NCBI RefSeq assembly: GCF_002917095.1
Contig: NZ_PQGA01000002.1
Span: 372,001 to 436,000, forward strand
DNA: 64,000 nt
Source of the DNA: Paraburkholderia eburnea
Lineage (GTDB): Bacteria; Pseudomonadota; Gammaproteobacteria; Burkholderiales; Burkholderiaceae
Direction of reading: 5' to 3'
Below, piece by piece: positions 27,699 through 35,902 of this stretch. How positions within the stretch are numbered: position 1 is the stretch's first letter; every line of letters begins with the position of its first letter. The notes beneath the pieces are model-generated. The model was not told the DNA's origin. It did no database searches and saw only the letters and a list, made by a program, of their open reading frames with translations. The position numbers and the translations under genes are program-made.

Positions 27699-28874
27699 AT
27701 GAAAAAGACCCTTTTTGCACTGATCGCGGCAGGCGCGTATATGGCGAATGCGCAGGCGCAAAGCAGTGTGACGCTATATGGCATTCTCGACGAGGGCGTG
27801 ATGTTCCTGAGCAATGCTGGAGGTGCCTCGGGGGGCCGCAAAATCACCCTGGATTCAACAAACGGCATTAGCAGCAGCCGTTGGGGATTGAAAGGTATTG
27901 AAGACCTGGGTGGCGGCTTGCAGGCAATATTCACACTTGAGCCGGGCGTGAATTTGAATAGTGGCGCTTTCGCGCAGGGTGGAACGCCGTTTGGGCGGCA
28001 GGCGTTCGTCGGTCTGAACAGCAACCGGTTCGGCAGCCTGACGCTCGGCCGTCAATACGACATGGTCTTTTACTTCGCCCAGCCGGTGACCGCCCTGGGG
28101 TCGCAGGCCGGCTCGACGGCTTTTATGCATCCGGGCGATCTGGATAATGCGGGCAACTCCGTGCGCGTCAACAACTCGATCCGCTACATGAGCCCGAATT
28201 ATGGCGGCCTTACGTTCGGGGGTGAATATAGCGTAGGCGGCGTGGCCGGTAATGTGACGGCGAACAGCGGATATTCGATCGGCGCAGCGTATGCGAATGG
28301 GCCACTTGTCCTGGGTGCTGCATTCGAATACTTCAAGGACCCGACGGGGAGCGCAAGCTCGGGCTTCTTCACCGATACCGTCGGCGGCAGTTCCCAGCTC
28401 GCCTATTCGTTGAATTCAGGCTATGCCAGCGCGACCTCCTATCAGGTTGGAATCGTGGGCGCGGGATATACGCTTGGACCGGTTACCGTCACGACATCGT
28501 ACTCGAACATCCAGTACGGCAATATCACCCATGGTTTTGACGGCGCAACGGCGCGCTTCAACAATATCGACGTCGCCATCCGGTACATGTACAGCCCGTT
28601 TCTGTTCTTCAGCGCGGGCTATGACTACCTGAAGGGCGCAGGCGTGACGAAGGCCGATGGGACTTCGGTCGGCAATCAGCACTTCAATCAGTTCAGCCTG
28701 CTGGCCGACTACCTTCTTTCCAAGCGCACGGATGTCTACCTGGAAGGTACATATCAGCGGGCGTCGGGCACCTCGTCTCTGGGTACGGCAGCGGTTGCCG
28801 ACATTGGCAACCTCGGCGATTCCTCGAACCGCAATCAGGCGCTGATTCGCGCTGCGCTGCGCGTCCGGTTCTGA
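27699..28874 (+). CDS. Gram-negative porin (Porin_4, Burkholderia OpcP type)
   Basis: 391 residues. The signal peptide is about 1-20 (MKKTLFALIAAGAYMANAQA), and the mature start QSSVTLYGILDEGV is the usual one for beta-proteobacterial trimeric porins. A 16-strand beta-barrel is expected. The family sequence SSRWGLKGIEDLGGGLQAIF appears near residue 53, GRQAFVGLNSNRFGSLTLGR near 98, and the C-terminus ends in Phe (RVRF) for Bam-dependent insertion. Because it sits inside the hexuronate cluster, it may admit sugar acids through the outer membrane. It is one of three such porins in the window. Confidence 0.93.
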   Translation: MKKTLFALIAAGAYMANAQAQSSVTLYGILDEGVMFLSNAGGASGGRKITLDSTNGISSSRWGLKGIEDLGGGLQAIFTLEPGVNLNSGAFAQGGTPFGRQAFVGLNSNRFGSLTLGRQYDMVFYFAQPVTALGSQAGSTAFMHPGDLDNAGNSVRVNNSIRYMSPNYGGLTFGGEYSVGGVAGNVTANSGYSIGAAYANGPLVLGAAFEYFKDPTGSASSGFFTDTVGGSSQLAYSLNSGYASATSYQVGIVGAGYTLGPVTVTTSYSNIQYGNITHGFDGATARFNNIDVAIRYMYSPFLFFSAGYDYLKGAGVTKADGTSVGNQHFNQFSLLADYLLSKRTDVYLEGTYQRASGTSSLGTAAVADIGNLGDSSNRNQALIRAALRVRF

Positions 28875-28934
28875 TTCCCTTGCCAGGAGGAGAGAGCGAA
28901 CCGGGGGAAGTGAAGCAATTCGCGGAAATGCATG

Positions 28935-28945
28935 CTAGTATGGTA
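28935..28945. promoter_or_regulatory. shared GntR-site candidate, copy 2 (before GntR gene)
   Basis: CTAGTATGGTA (28935-28945), 69 bp before the GntR start. It matches CTTGTATGGTA at 24774-24784, suggesting autoregulation by the cluster regulator. Confidence 0.45.
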
Positions 28946-29013
28946 AGCGGTCGGTCTTGGCATGAGAGAGCACGAGGCGCGACCGCTCTTGTCAGATCCT
29001 GCACCCCACGCCG

Positions 29014-29835
29014 ATGAAAACTGCCCTCGCGGACGCCGCTCCTACCGGCCCCTTTTCTGCCGACACGCCACGCCCGAAGCGCCGGGCGGGGCGTGCCGCC
29101 GCACCGTCGACGCTCCCTGATTTGACGGCAGTGATATCGCTCGATTCGCACGAACCCATCAGCAAGCAGATTTTCCGCGCGTTGCGCCAGGCGATTTTTG
29201 TTGGACTGATGCCACCGGGAACGCCGCTGTCCGAAAAGGAAATTGCTGAAAAGTTCGAGGTATCCCGACAGCCGGTGCGTGAGGCGTTTATCAAGCTGGC
29301 GGAAGTCGGCGTATTGCAGATATTGCCGCAGCGGGGCACCTTCGTGAAGAAAATCTCGCCTCGCAAGGTACGCGAGGGCCGGTTCATCCGGGAAGCCATC
29401 GAATCAGCCGTGGTTCGCAAGGCGGCTGACTCGATTACCGATGCGCAGTTGCAACTCCTTGGTGAAAACCTGCGCGAGCAGCGCCTTGCGGCCAGGTTGA
29501 ATGACATGCCGGCGTTCCTTGCACTAGACGAATCATTTCACCGTTCAATCGCCCAGGCGATCGACTGTGCCGCGGCTTGGGATACGATCCAGGACATCAA
29601 GGCCCAGATGGATCGCGTGCGCTATTTGAGCCTGCCTGACGTATCGCCGCTCGAACTGGTAATCAGGCAACACGCGAAGATTCTCGCCGCGTTGCGCGCT
29701 CACGATCCGGGTGCGGCGGAAGATGCGATGAGGGTGCACCTGCGCGAAATCCTCGAATCCCTCGGCCCGATTGCGGCGCGCAACCTGAACTGGTTCGAGG
29801 CAGACGAGCCCGAGCGCGTACCGCTTGCGGTCTAG
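29014..29835 (+). CDS. GntR-family (FCD) regulator of the hexuronate cluster
   Basis: 273 residues. A roughly 30-residue basic, Ala/Pro-rich N-terminus precedes the winged HTH, with LSEKEIAEKFEVSRQPVREA at about 70-90 and the QRGTFVKKISPRKV wing after it. The FCD domain (about 125-250) carries the metal-binding style DESFHR...HAKILAAL histidines. It is placed between the porin and kdgK genes. The family includes UxuR/ExuR/KdgR-like regulators of uronate use, so it probably represses uxuB, manD and perhaps kdgK in the absence of a uronate intermediate. Confidence 0.9.
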   Translation: MKTALADAAPTGPFSADTPRPKRRAGRAAAPSTLPDLTAVISLDSHEPISKQIFRALRQAIFVGLMPPGTPLSEKEIAEKFEVSRQPVREAFIKLAEVGVLQILPQRGTFVKKISPRKVREGRFIREAIESAVVRKAADSITDAQLQLLGENLREQRLAARLNDMPAFLALDESFHRSIAQAIDCAAAWDTIQDIKAQMDRVRYLSLPDVSPLELVIRQHAKILAALRAHDPGAAEDAMRVHLREILESLGPIAARNLNWFEADEPERVPLAV

Positions 29836-30093
29836 ATCGGCGGTTTGCCCAGCGGCGGAAGTCGGCTGGAATGACGCTTACTCTGAAGCGGACCGTTTGC
29901 CGTTGCGTCGGCGGCGGCGGTTCGCACCAATCTGTTTGTTTGTGCGTGTCTATTTGCGCGACGACTGATTGGTTTTCCCACCAGGGTGTTTGTCCCGCAA
30001 GCAAGTCAATAGCTTTGTAGCGGGAAAGATTGCGATTCGATATTAGCGGCTAACGACGGTTAAATAAGCGTCAAAACTTCTGAGTGTAAAAAT

Positions 30094-30108
30094 ATCAGGA
30101 TTCCTGAT
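30094..30108. promoter_or_regulatory. 15-bp palindrome before kdgK
   Basis: ATCAGGA-T-TCCTGAT (30094-30108) is a perfect palindrome directly upstream of the ribosome site TAGGAGAAA of kdgK. It is a good operator candidate, but different from the GTATGGTA element of the other cluster promoters. The preceding 250 bp shows no gene. Confidence 0.5.
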
Positions 30109-30123
30109 TATAGGAGAAAGCAC

Positions 30124-31086
30124 ATGGTCAATGCGCCCAACATCGTCACTTTCGGCGAGGCAATGGCGCTCTTTGTAGCATCGGAATCCGGGCCGCTGTC
30201 AAGAGTAAGCGCCTTCGCCAAACGTGCTGCAGGAGCTGAGCTCAATGTCGCGATCGGGCTTGCCCGGCTTGGCCACCGGGTCGGCTGGATCAGCCGCCTG
30301 GGCCGGGATTCGTTTGGCCAGTTCATTCTGGATACCCTGGCCGCCGAAAATATCGACGCGGCCTGCGTCACGATCGACGAACACCATCCAACCGGGATGA
30401 TGCTCAAGGATAAGTGCGATGACGGTTCCGATCCGAAGACGGAATATTTTCGCAAAGGCTCGGCGGCCAGCTTTCTTTCCGTGGATGACTATGTGCGGGA
30501 ATACGTTCTGGGTGCCCGGCATCTTCACCTCACCGGCATCTCGCCAGCGCTGTCATCATCGGCCAGGGAGTTTTCATTTCATCTGGCGAGCGAAATGAGA
30601 GCCGCTGGCAACACCATTTCCTTCGATCCGAACCTTCGTCCTTCCTTGTGGCCTTCCCGTGAGGAAATGGTCGAAACGCTCAATGCGCTCTCGGCGTACG
30701 CAGACATTGTCATGCCGGGGTTGGGTGAGGGGCGCATTCTGACCGGCCGCGAGCATCCAGAGAGTATTGCCGATTACTACCTGGAGCGTGGGGCGAAACT
30801 TGTCGTCGTAAAACTGGGCGAGGCCGGTGCATATTTCAGGACTGAATCTGCTTGCGGGATATCACCTGCCGTCGCCGTGCCGAAGGTCGTGGACACCGTG
30901 GGCGCAGGAGATGGATTCGCAGTGGGGGTGCTGAGCGCGATTCTCGAAGGCAGGACAGCAGAAGCAGCCGTGGCTCGCGGAAACTGGATTGGATCGCTAG
31001 CGGTCCAGGTGATCGGCGATTCGGAAGGGCTTCCTGGACGCGAGGCGCTCATGAAGTATGAGGCCGCCGGGCCGAAAATCGTATGA
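30124..31086 (+). CDS. kdgK: 2-dehydro-3-deoxygluconokinase (PfkB family)
   Basis: A 320-residue ribokinase-fold sugar kinase. It has the N-terminal substrate region TFGEAMALFVA and the AGAELNVAIGLARLG motif (PfkB signature 1). The C-terminal signature DTVGAGDGFAVGVL, with catalytic Asp and anion hole GAGD, lies near residue 260. It phosphorylates 2-keto-3-deoxygluconate, the ManD product, to KDPG for Entner-Doudoroff cleavage. Its own leader has a palindromic operator candidate. No KDPG aldolase gene is adjacent, so the last step must be encoded elsewhere. Confidence 0.93.
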   Translation: MVNAPNIVTFGEAMALFVASESGPLSRVSAFAKRAAGAELNVAIGLARLGHRVGWISRLGRDSFGQFILDTLAAENIDAACVTIDEHHPTGMMLKDKCDDGSDPKTEYFRKGSAASFLSVDDYVREYVLGARHLHLTGISPALSSSAREFSFHLASEMRAAGNTISFDPNLRPSLWPSREEMVETLNALSAYADIVMPGLGEGRILTGREHPESIADYYLERGAKLVVVKLGEAGAYFRTESACGISPAVAVPKVVDTVGAGDGFAVGVLSAILEGRTAEAAVARGNWIGSLAVQVIGDSEGLPGREALMKYEAAGPKIV

Positions 31087-31142
31087 CCCGTTGCGCTCTT
31101 CTCGAAGGCGTATGCGGGCTGGAAGCGACGGGGCATCGCTGA

Positions 31143-31416
<274 letters not shown>

Positions 31417-31548
31417 GGGTACAACGGTGCTCGAGCGTGAACGGGGTTTTGTGGGCGCGCTGGCAGGCCGGACGGAGCAGCGGGCATCTCAATGCTTGTC
31501 CCGCTGCCTTGGGAAAGTCGGCTGGCGACCCATCTCCTGGTTTTTTGT

Positions 31549-31577
31549 TTGCCTTTGTTGTCCGGTTCGCTTATAAT
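31549..31577 (+). promoter_or_regulatory. sigma-70 promoter of tRNA-fMet
   Basis: TTGCCT (31549-31554), 17-bp spacer, perfect TATAAT (31572-31577), 6 bp before the mature 5' end of the tRNA. Confidence 0.85.
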
Positions 31578-31583
31578 CTCAAT

Positions 31584-31660
31584 CGCGGGGTGGAGCAGTC
31601 TGGCAGCTCGTCGGGCTCATAACCCGAAGGTCATAGGTTCAAATCCTATCCCCGCAACCA
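31584..31660 (+). tRNA. initiator tRNA-fMet (CAU)
   Basis: 77 nt with encoded CCA. It shows the initiator hallmarks: 5' C1 (CGCGGGG) mismatched with A72 in CCCCGCAACCA, and three G:C pairs at the base of the anticodon stem (GGG CTCATAA CCC). The T-loop is TTCAAAT. It has its own promoter and terminator. Confidence 0.97.
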
Positions 31661-31665
31661 ACATC

Positions 31666-31696
31666 AAAGCCCGCTCTGCGAAAGCAAGCGGGCTTT
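31666..31696 (+). terminator. rho-independent terminator after tRNA-fMet
   Basis: AAAGCCCGCT (31666-31675) pairs with AGCGGGCTTT (31687-31696); the T-rich flank TTTCTGTTCT follows. Confidence 0.85.
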
Positions 31697-31793
31697 CTGT
31701 TCTGGCCCGCTCGTGAGCATCGCTTTTTTCATTGGCCCGCCATCACACAACTTGCTCCTTTGCGCCAATTGCTTCGCATACCGAAGTATTGGG

Positions 31794-32891
31794 CTATTCT
31801 GTCTGATTGCCGTCATCACCCCGCGGAGCGCGCCCCGTCCAGCGCCGGAACGCATGACGAAAGCTGCGCGGCTCGCTATAGCCCAGCCGTTCAGCAACAG
31901 CGGCAACCGTGAGCGCATCGTCATCCAGCAACAGAATCGCCGTTTGACGGCGCACGTCGTCGAGCAGCGCCTGAAACGAAAGCCCATCTTTCTCCAACCG
32001 CCTGCGCAGCGTGCGCTCGGTCATGTGCAGCGCGCCAGCCAGCGCCGTCATCGATTTGAAGCGCGCCAGGTCGCGTCCCATCAGCTCCTTCGCGCGGTCG
32101 GCAAAGCGCGTCCCGATCGAGGCGGCCCATTCGCGTTCGAGGACTTCGCATTGACGATGCAGCGCGTTGAAACTCACTTCGTTCGCGAGTCGCGGCGTTT
32201 CCATACCGCTCACGGCGGTAAATACGAGCGCGTCCTCGCTCGCCTTAAAACGTACGCGGCAGCCGTAGTGTTGAGCGTAGTCGGCGGCGTAGTGCGGCGT
32301 ACGTCGAGCCAGATGAACCTCCGATGGCCAGACCGGACGCCCGACCAGGTCGGAGACGATCAGACGCAGGCTGGAGAGACACATATCGGCCTGAAAGGTC
32401 TCGATATCAGGCTCGCCGTTGTAGCGGCCGATCGACACCGTCATGCCGTCTGACGCCGCCCGCGCACGCACGTCGAAGTAGAGACCCATGAACAAGGGAA
32501 ACTGGCTCATGCAGCCGAATGCCTGCATCACCGAGCCGCTAATCAGCATCGCATAGCCCGCAAGACCCAGCGTCGACACATGCAGCCGGCCGCCGATCGC
32601 AAGTCCTATCGACGGACTTTCGCTATGGCGTAAAAGGTTGCGAAAGCAACGTTGTTCCTGATTGCGATTCACATGAATCGTAGGGGAAGCGACCGCGCGC
32701 GCTTCGAGGCCGGTGCCTTCGAGCAAGGCGGCATCGTCGATATGGCGCACGCGGCATTCGTCCAGCGCGGCGGCAATCGCGTGGACGGTCGCCGGAATGT
32801 CTTCCTGGCGTCCGATTGGATCCCCCAGGCCGAGCGATGAACGCAGGCGGCGCTCCGCCATGCTCTGACTGTGGTGGGATTCGTCTTTCAT
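31794..32891 (-). CDS. AraC-family regulator with arabinose-binding-type (PF12625) domain
   Basis: About 365 residues from ATG 32891. The N-terminal domain (about 30-240) is the AraC 'Arabinose_bd' type, with LGLAGYAMLISGSVMQAFGC and the QADMCLSSLRLIVSDLVGRP segment. The C-terminal AraC DNA-binding domain has HTH helices MTALAGALHMTERTLRRRLE and LTVAAVAERLGYSEPRSFRH plus AFRRWTGRAPR. This subfamily includes regulators of amino acid and polyamine catabolism (ArgR/OruR-like). It is divergent from the amine permease gene 216 bp away, and is probably its activator. Confidence 0.9.
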   Translation of the reverse strand: MKDESHHSQSMAERRLRSSLGLGDPIGRQEDIPATVHAIAAALDECRVRHIDDAALLEGTGLEARAVASPTIHVNRNQEQRCFRNLLRHSESPSIGLAIGGRLHVSTLGLAGYAMLISGSVMQAFGCMSQFPLFMGLYFDVRARAASDGMTVSIGRYNGEPDIETFQADMCLSSLRLIVSDLVGRPVWPSEVHLARRTPHYAADYAQHYGCRVRFKASEDALVFTAVSGMETPRLANEVSFNALHRQCEVLEREWAASIGTRFADRAKELMGRDLARFKSMTALAGALHMTERTLRRRLEKDGLSFQALLDDVRRQTAILLLDDDALTVAAVAERLGYSEPRSFRHAFRRWTGRAPRGDDGNQTE

Positions 32892-33106
32892 GGGCTCGCA
32901 CTTACATATGGTATGTGCCAAACATAGCGGGAATGCGCGTCGTGCGCCAGTGCGAAAGTGCTCCGGTGGCCGTCGCAGTCGCGGTCTTTCGGCCGCGTCC
33001 CGTCAGGTGTGTCCGAAAATATCCCCTTATAACGTCCTCTTTTCTCATTCGTTGTCGACTTTTTGTCGTACCACACTCTCTCCTGAGCAACGACAGGAGA
33101 CGAGCC

Positions 33107-34441
33107 GTGCAAGAAGAAGTCGGGCATACAGCCAACCCTACGCGAACGCGTCGGCTGGGACTGTTCACGTTGGTGATCTTCGGCGTCGCATACATGCTGC
33201 CGATGACAGTGTTCACCACCTATGGTCTCGTCAGCAGTCAGACGAACGGGCATCTCGCCGCCGCGTATGCGCTCACGCTGATCGCGATGCTGTTTACGGC
33301 GTGCAGTTACGGGCACATGGCGCGCCTCATGCCGAGCGCCGGTTCGGCCTACACGTTCGCGACGCGCAATTTCGGCACATCGGCGGGCTTCATGGTTGGC
33401 TGGTCGCTGCTGCTGGATTACCTCTTCATTCCGATGATCAGCTATCTGGTGATCGGCGTATATATGAAGCAGATTTTTCCGGCGGTGCCGGCGGCCGTCT
33501 GGGTCGTCGCCAGCATCGCCATCGTCACGGGGCTGAACGTCTTGGGCATCAAACTCGTCAGCCGCGTGAACCTGATTCTGATCGCAGGCCAGATGGTGTT
33601 CATCGCAGTGTTTCTGGCTGCGGCCTCCCGGCTTGCCGTTGTGCACGATATGCCGGTGTCGTTCGCGCTGCCGCATCCCGCCAATGCGAGCGCGATCTTC
33701 GCGGGCTCGGCCATCCTGTGCCTCTCGTTTCTGGGCTTCGACGCCGTATCCACGCTCTCCGAGGAAACGCGCGATCCGCGCCGCACGGTGCCGCGCGCGA
33801 TTCTCCTGTGCACGCTGGTGAGCGGTGTGCTGTTCTTCCTCGTAGCCTTTGTCGGGCAGGTGGTCTACCCGGACTGGCACACGTTCAAGGATCTCGACTC
33901 CGCGAGCCTCGAACTCATGCAGCGGGTGGGCGGCAACACGCTGTCCGCGTTCTTCGTGGCCGTGTACGTTGCCGGCTGCTTTGCGAGTGCGATGGCCGGG
34001 CAGGCGAGCGTGACGCGCGTGCTGTTCGCCATGGGCCGCGACCAGGTGTTGCCCGAACGGGTCTTCGGACATTTGCACGTGCGGCTGGGCACGCCGGTGC
34101 GTGCGACGCTCGTGGTCGGCGCGCTGTCGTTTTCCGCGCTGTTCATCACGCTCGATCTGGCGTCCACGATGATCAGCTTCGGTGCGCTCGTTGCCTTCGC
34201 CGGCGTGAATCTGTGCGTGATCCGCAGCTATCTCACGCGCCGCGAAAACCGTCATTTTTCCGGCTGGATCAAGTTCGGCGTGATGCCGGCGATTGGCTTC
34301 GCGATGAATGTGTGGCTCTGGTCGGGGCTGTCGCGGCAGACGTTTTACGTTGGCGTGAGCTGGCTAGTGGTCGGGCTTTGCCAGCTCGTGTGGCTGACGC
34401 GCGGCTTCACGCGTCCCGCGCCAACGCTGACGATCAGCTAA
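33107..34441 (+). CDS. APC-family amine permease, PuuP-like
   Basis: 444 residues starting at GTG 33107, chosen for the AGGAGA 6 bp upstream. About 12 membrane spans. It tracks E. coli putrescine importer PuuP closely over VAYMLPMTVFTTYGLVS, GSAYTFATRNF, GFMVGWSLLLDYLFIPMI, LCLSFLGFDAVSTLSEETRD and MGRDQVLPERVFG. It probably imports putrescine or a related short amine by proton symport. It heads a run with an omega-aminotransferase and an aldehyde dehydrogenase, matching an import-transaminate-oxidise path. Confidence 0.9.
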   Translation: MQEEVGHTANPTRTRRLGLFTLVIFGVAYMLPMTVFTTYGLVSSQTNGHLAAAYALTLIAMLFTACSYGHMARLMPSAGSAYTFATRNFGTSAGFMVGWSLLLDYLFIPMISYLVIGVYMKQIFPAVPAAVWVVASIAIVTGLNVLGIKLVSRVNLILIAGQMVFIAVFLAAASRLAVVHDMPVSFALPHPANASAIFAGSAILCLSFLGFDAVSTLSEETRDPRRTVPRAILLCTLVSGVLFFLVAFVGQVVYPDWHTFKDLDSASLELMQRVGGNTLSAFFVAVYVAGCFASAMAGQASVTRVLFAMGRDQVLPERVFGHLHVRLGTPVRATLVVGALSFSALFITLDLASTMISFGALVAFAGVNLCVIRSYLTRRENRHFSGWIKFGVMPAIGFAMNVWLWSGLSRQTFYVGVSWLVVGLCQLVWLTRGFTRPAPTLTIS

Positions 34442-34501
34442 GACGACCAATTTCATAAGCAAGCAAATACGTTGTTGAACTCATGAAGAAGGAGCAAGAC
34501 T

Positions 34502-35890
34502 ATGAGCGGTAAGGATACCCAACAGAATTTGCAGGAACTGGGCAAGCGCCATCTGCTGATGCACTTCACGCACGCCGACGCCTACGGCGACAAGGACTTG
34601 ACGGTATTCGACCGCGGCGAAGGGTGCTGGCTCATCGACCAGTACGGCAAGCGCTATTTCGATGCGCTGGCGGGGCTGTATTGCGTGCAGGTAGGCTACA
34701 GCCATGGCGCGGAGATCGGCGACGCCGTGCGCGAGCAGATGGTGCGCCTGCCGTTCGCGACCAACTGGGGCAATGGCCATGAAAGCTCGATCCGTCTCGC
34801 GCACAAGCTCGCGACGCTCGCGCCCGAAGGGCTGAACCGCGTGTTCTTCACGTCGAGCGGTTCCGAGTCGAACGAATCGGCAATCAAACTCGTTCGCCAG
34901 TATCACCAGGCGCGCGGCGAACCGCAGCGGCGCAAATTCATCGCGCGACGCGTCGCCTATCACGGCACGTCGTTCGGCGCGCTCGCGCTGAATGGGATGA
35001 CGAACTTCCGTAAGCATTTCGAACCGTTGATGGCGGGCGTGCGTCACGTCAACAACACGAAGCGTTATGGCCGCCCGGTGGGCGAGACCGAAGCGCAGTT
35101 CACGCGCTTCCTGCTCGATGAAATCGAATCGTTGATCGTGCAGGAAGGCCCGGACACGGTCGCCGCCATCGTCATCGAACCGCTGCAGAACGCGGGCGGC
35201 AGCCTCACGCCGCCGGCCGGTTACGCAGCGGGTTTGCGCGAGATCTGCGATCGTCATGGCGTGTTGCTCGTCGCCGATGAAGTGATTTGCGGCTTTGGCC
35301 GTCTCGGCGAATATTTCGGTTCGCGCCGCTACGGCCTGAAGCCGGACGTCATTACGTTCGCGAAGGGCATCGCGTCGGGCTATGTGCCGCTTGGCGGCGT
35401 GATTGCAAGCGATACGGTAGTCGACACGGTGCTCAAGGGCCCGCAGCAGATGTTCCTGCACGGCGCGACCTATGGCGGTCATCCGGTTGCATGCACGGCA
35501 GCGCTCGCGAATCTCGCGATCATCGAACGCGAAGGCGTGATTGACAACGTGCGCGAAAACGAGCGTTATTTCCGCGCTGCGCTCGATGCGCTGCTCGAAC
35601 TGCCGTGCGTGGGCGATGTGCGCGGCGACGGTTATCACTATTCGCTTGAACTCGTGTCCGATAAGGAGGCGCGTCGCTGGACGGCGGCCATGAGCGCACA
35701 GACTTTTGTGTCGACGGTGTTGGCTCCGGCGCTTTTCGATGCCGGTCTGCTGTGCCGCGCGGGCGTCGATCACGAGGGCACGCCCATCGTGCAGTTTTCG
35801 CCGCCGCTCGTGATGTCGCGTGATGAGATTACGTGGTTCGTCGCGCAGATCCGCGACATCCTTACCACTGCCTACGCGCGCGCCGTGTAA
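34502..35890 (+). CDS. class III omega-aminotransferase (putrescine/amine-pyruvate type)
   Basis: A 462-residue PLP fold-type I enzyme. It has SSGSESNESAIKLVRQYH (phosphate pocket) near residue 118, YHGTSFGALALNGM, LLVADEVICGFGRLG with the PLP-ring Asp, and Schiff-base Lys at about 288 in TFAKGIASGYVPLGG. The subfamily resembles SpuC-type polyamine-pyruvate transaminases; beta-alanine-pyruvate transaminase is the main alternative. It has a GAAGGAGC ribosome site and is followed after 12 bp by an aldehyde dehydrogenase that would oxidise its product. Confidence 0.92.
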   Translation: MSGKDTQQNLQELGKRHLLMHFTHADAYGDKDLTVFDRGEGCWLIDQYGKRYFDALAGLYCVQVGYSHGAEIGDAVREQMVRLPFATNWGNGHESSIRLAHKLATLAPEGLNRVFFTSSGSESNESAIKLVRQYHQARGEPQRRKFIARRVAYHGTSFGALALNGMTNFRKHFEPLMAGVRHVNNTKRYGRPVGETEAQFTRFLLDEIESLIVQEGPDTVAAIVIEPLQNAGGSLTPPAGYAAGLREICDRHGVLLVADEVICGFGRLGEYFGSRRYGLKPDVITFAKGIASGYVPLGGVIASDTVVDTVLKGPQQMFLHGATYGGHPVACTAALANLAIIEREGVIDNVRENERYFRAALDALLELPCVGDVRGDGYHYSLELVSDKEARRWTAAMSAQTFVSTVLAPALFDAGLLCRAGVDHEGTPIVQFSPPLVMSRDEITWFVAQIRDILTTAYARAV

Positions 35891-35902
35891 GGGGAGCTTG
35901 CG

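Noticed and set aside
32888-34255. 455-codon minus-strand frame opposite the amine permease
   Set aside because: Low-complexity His/Arg/Glu translation, a mirror of hydrophobic codons on the plus strand; no independent support.
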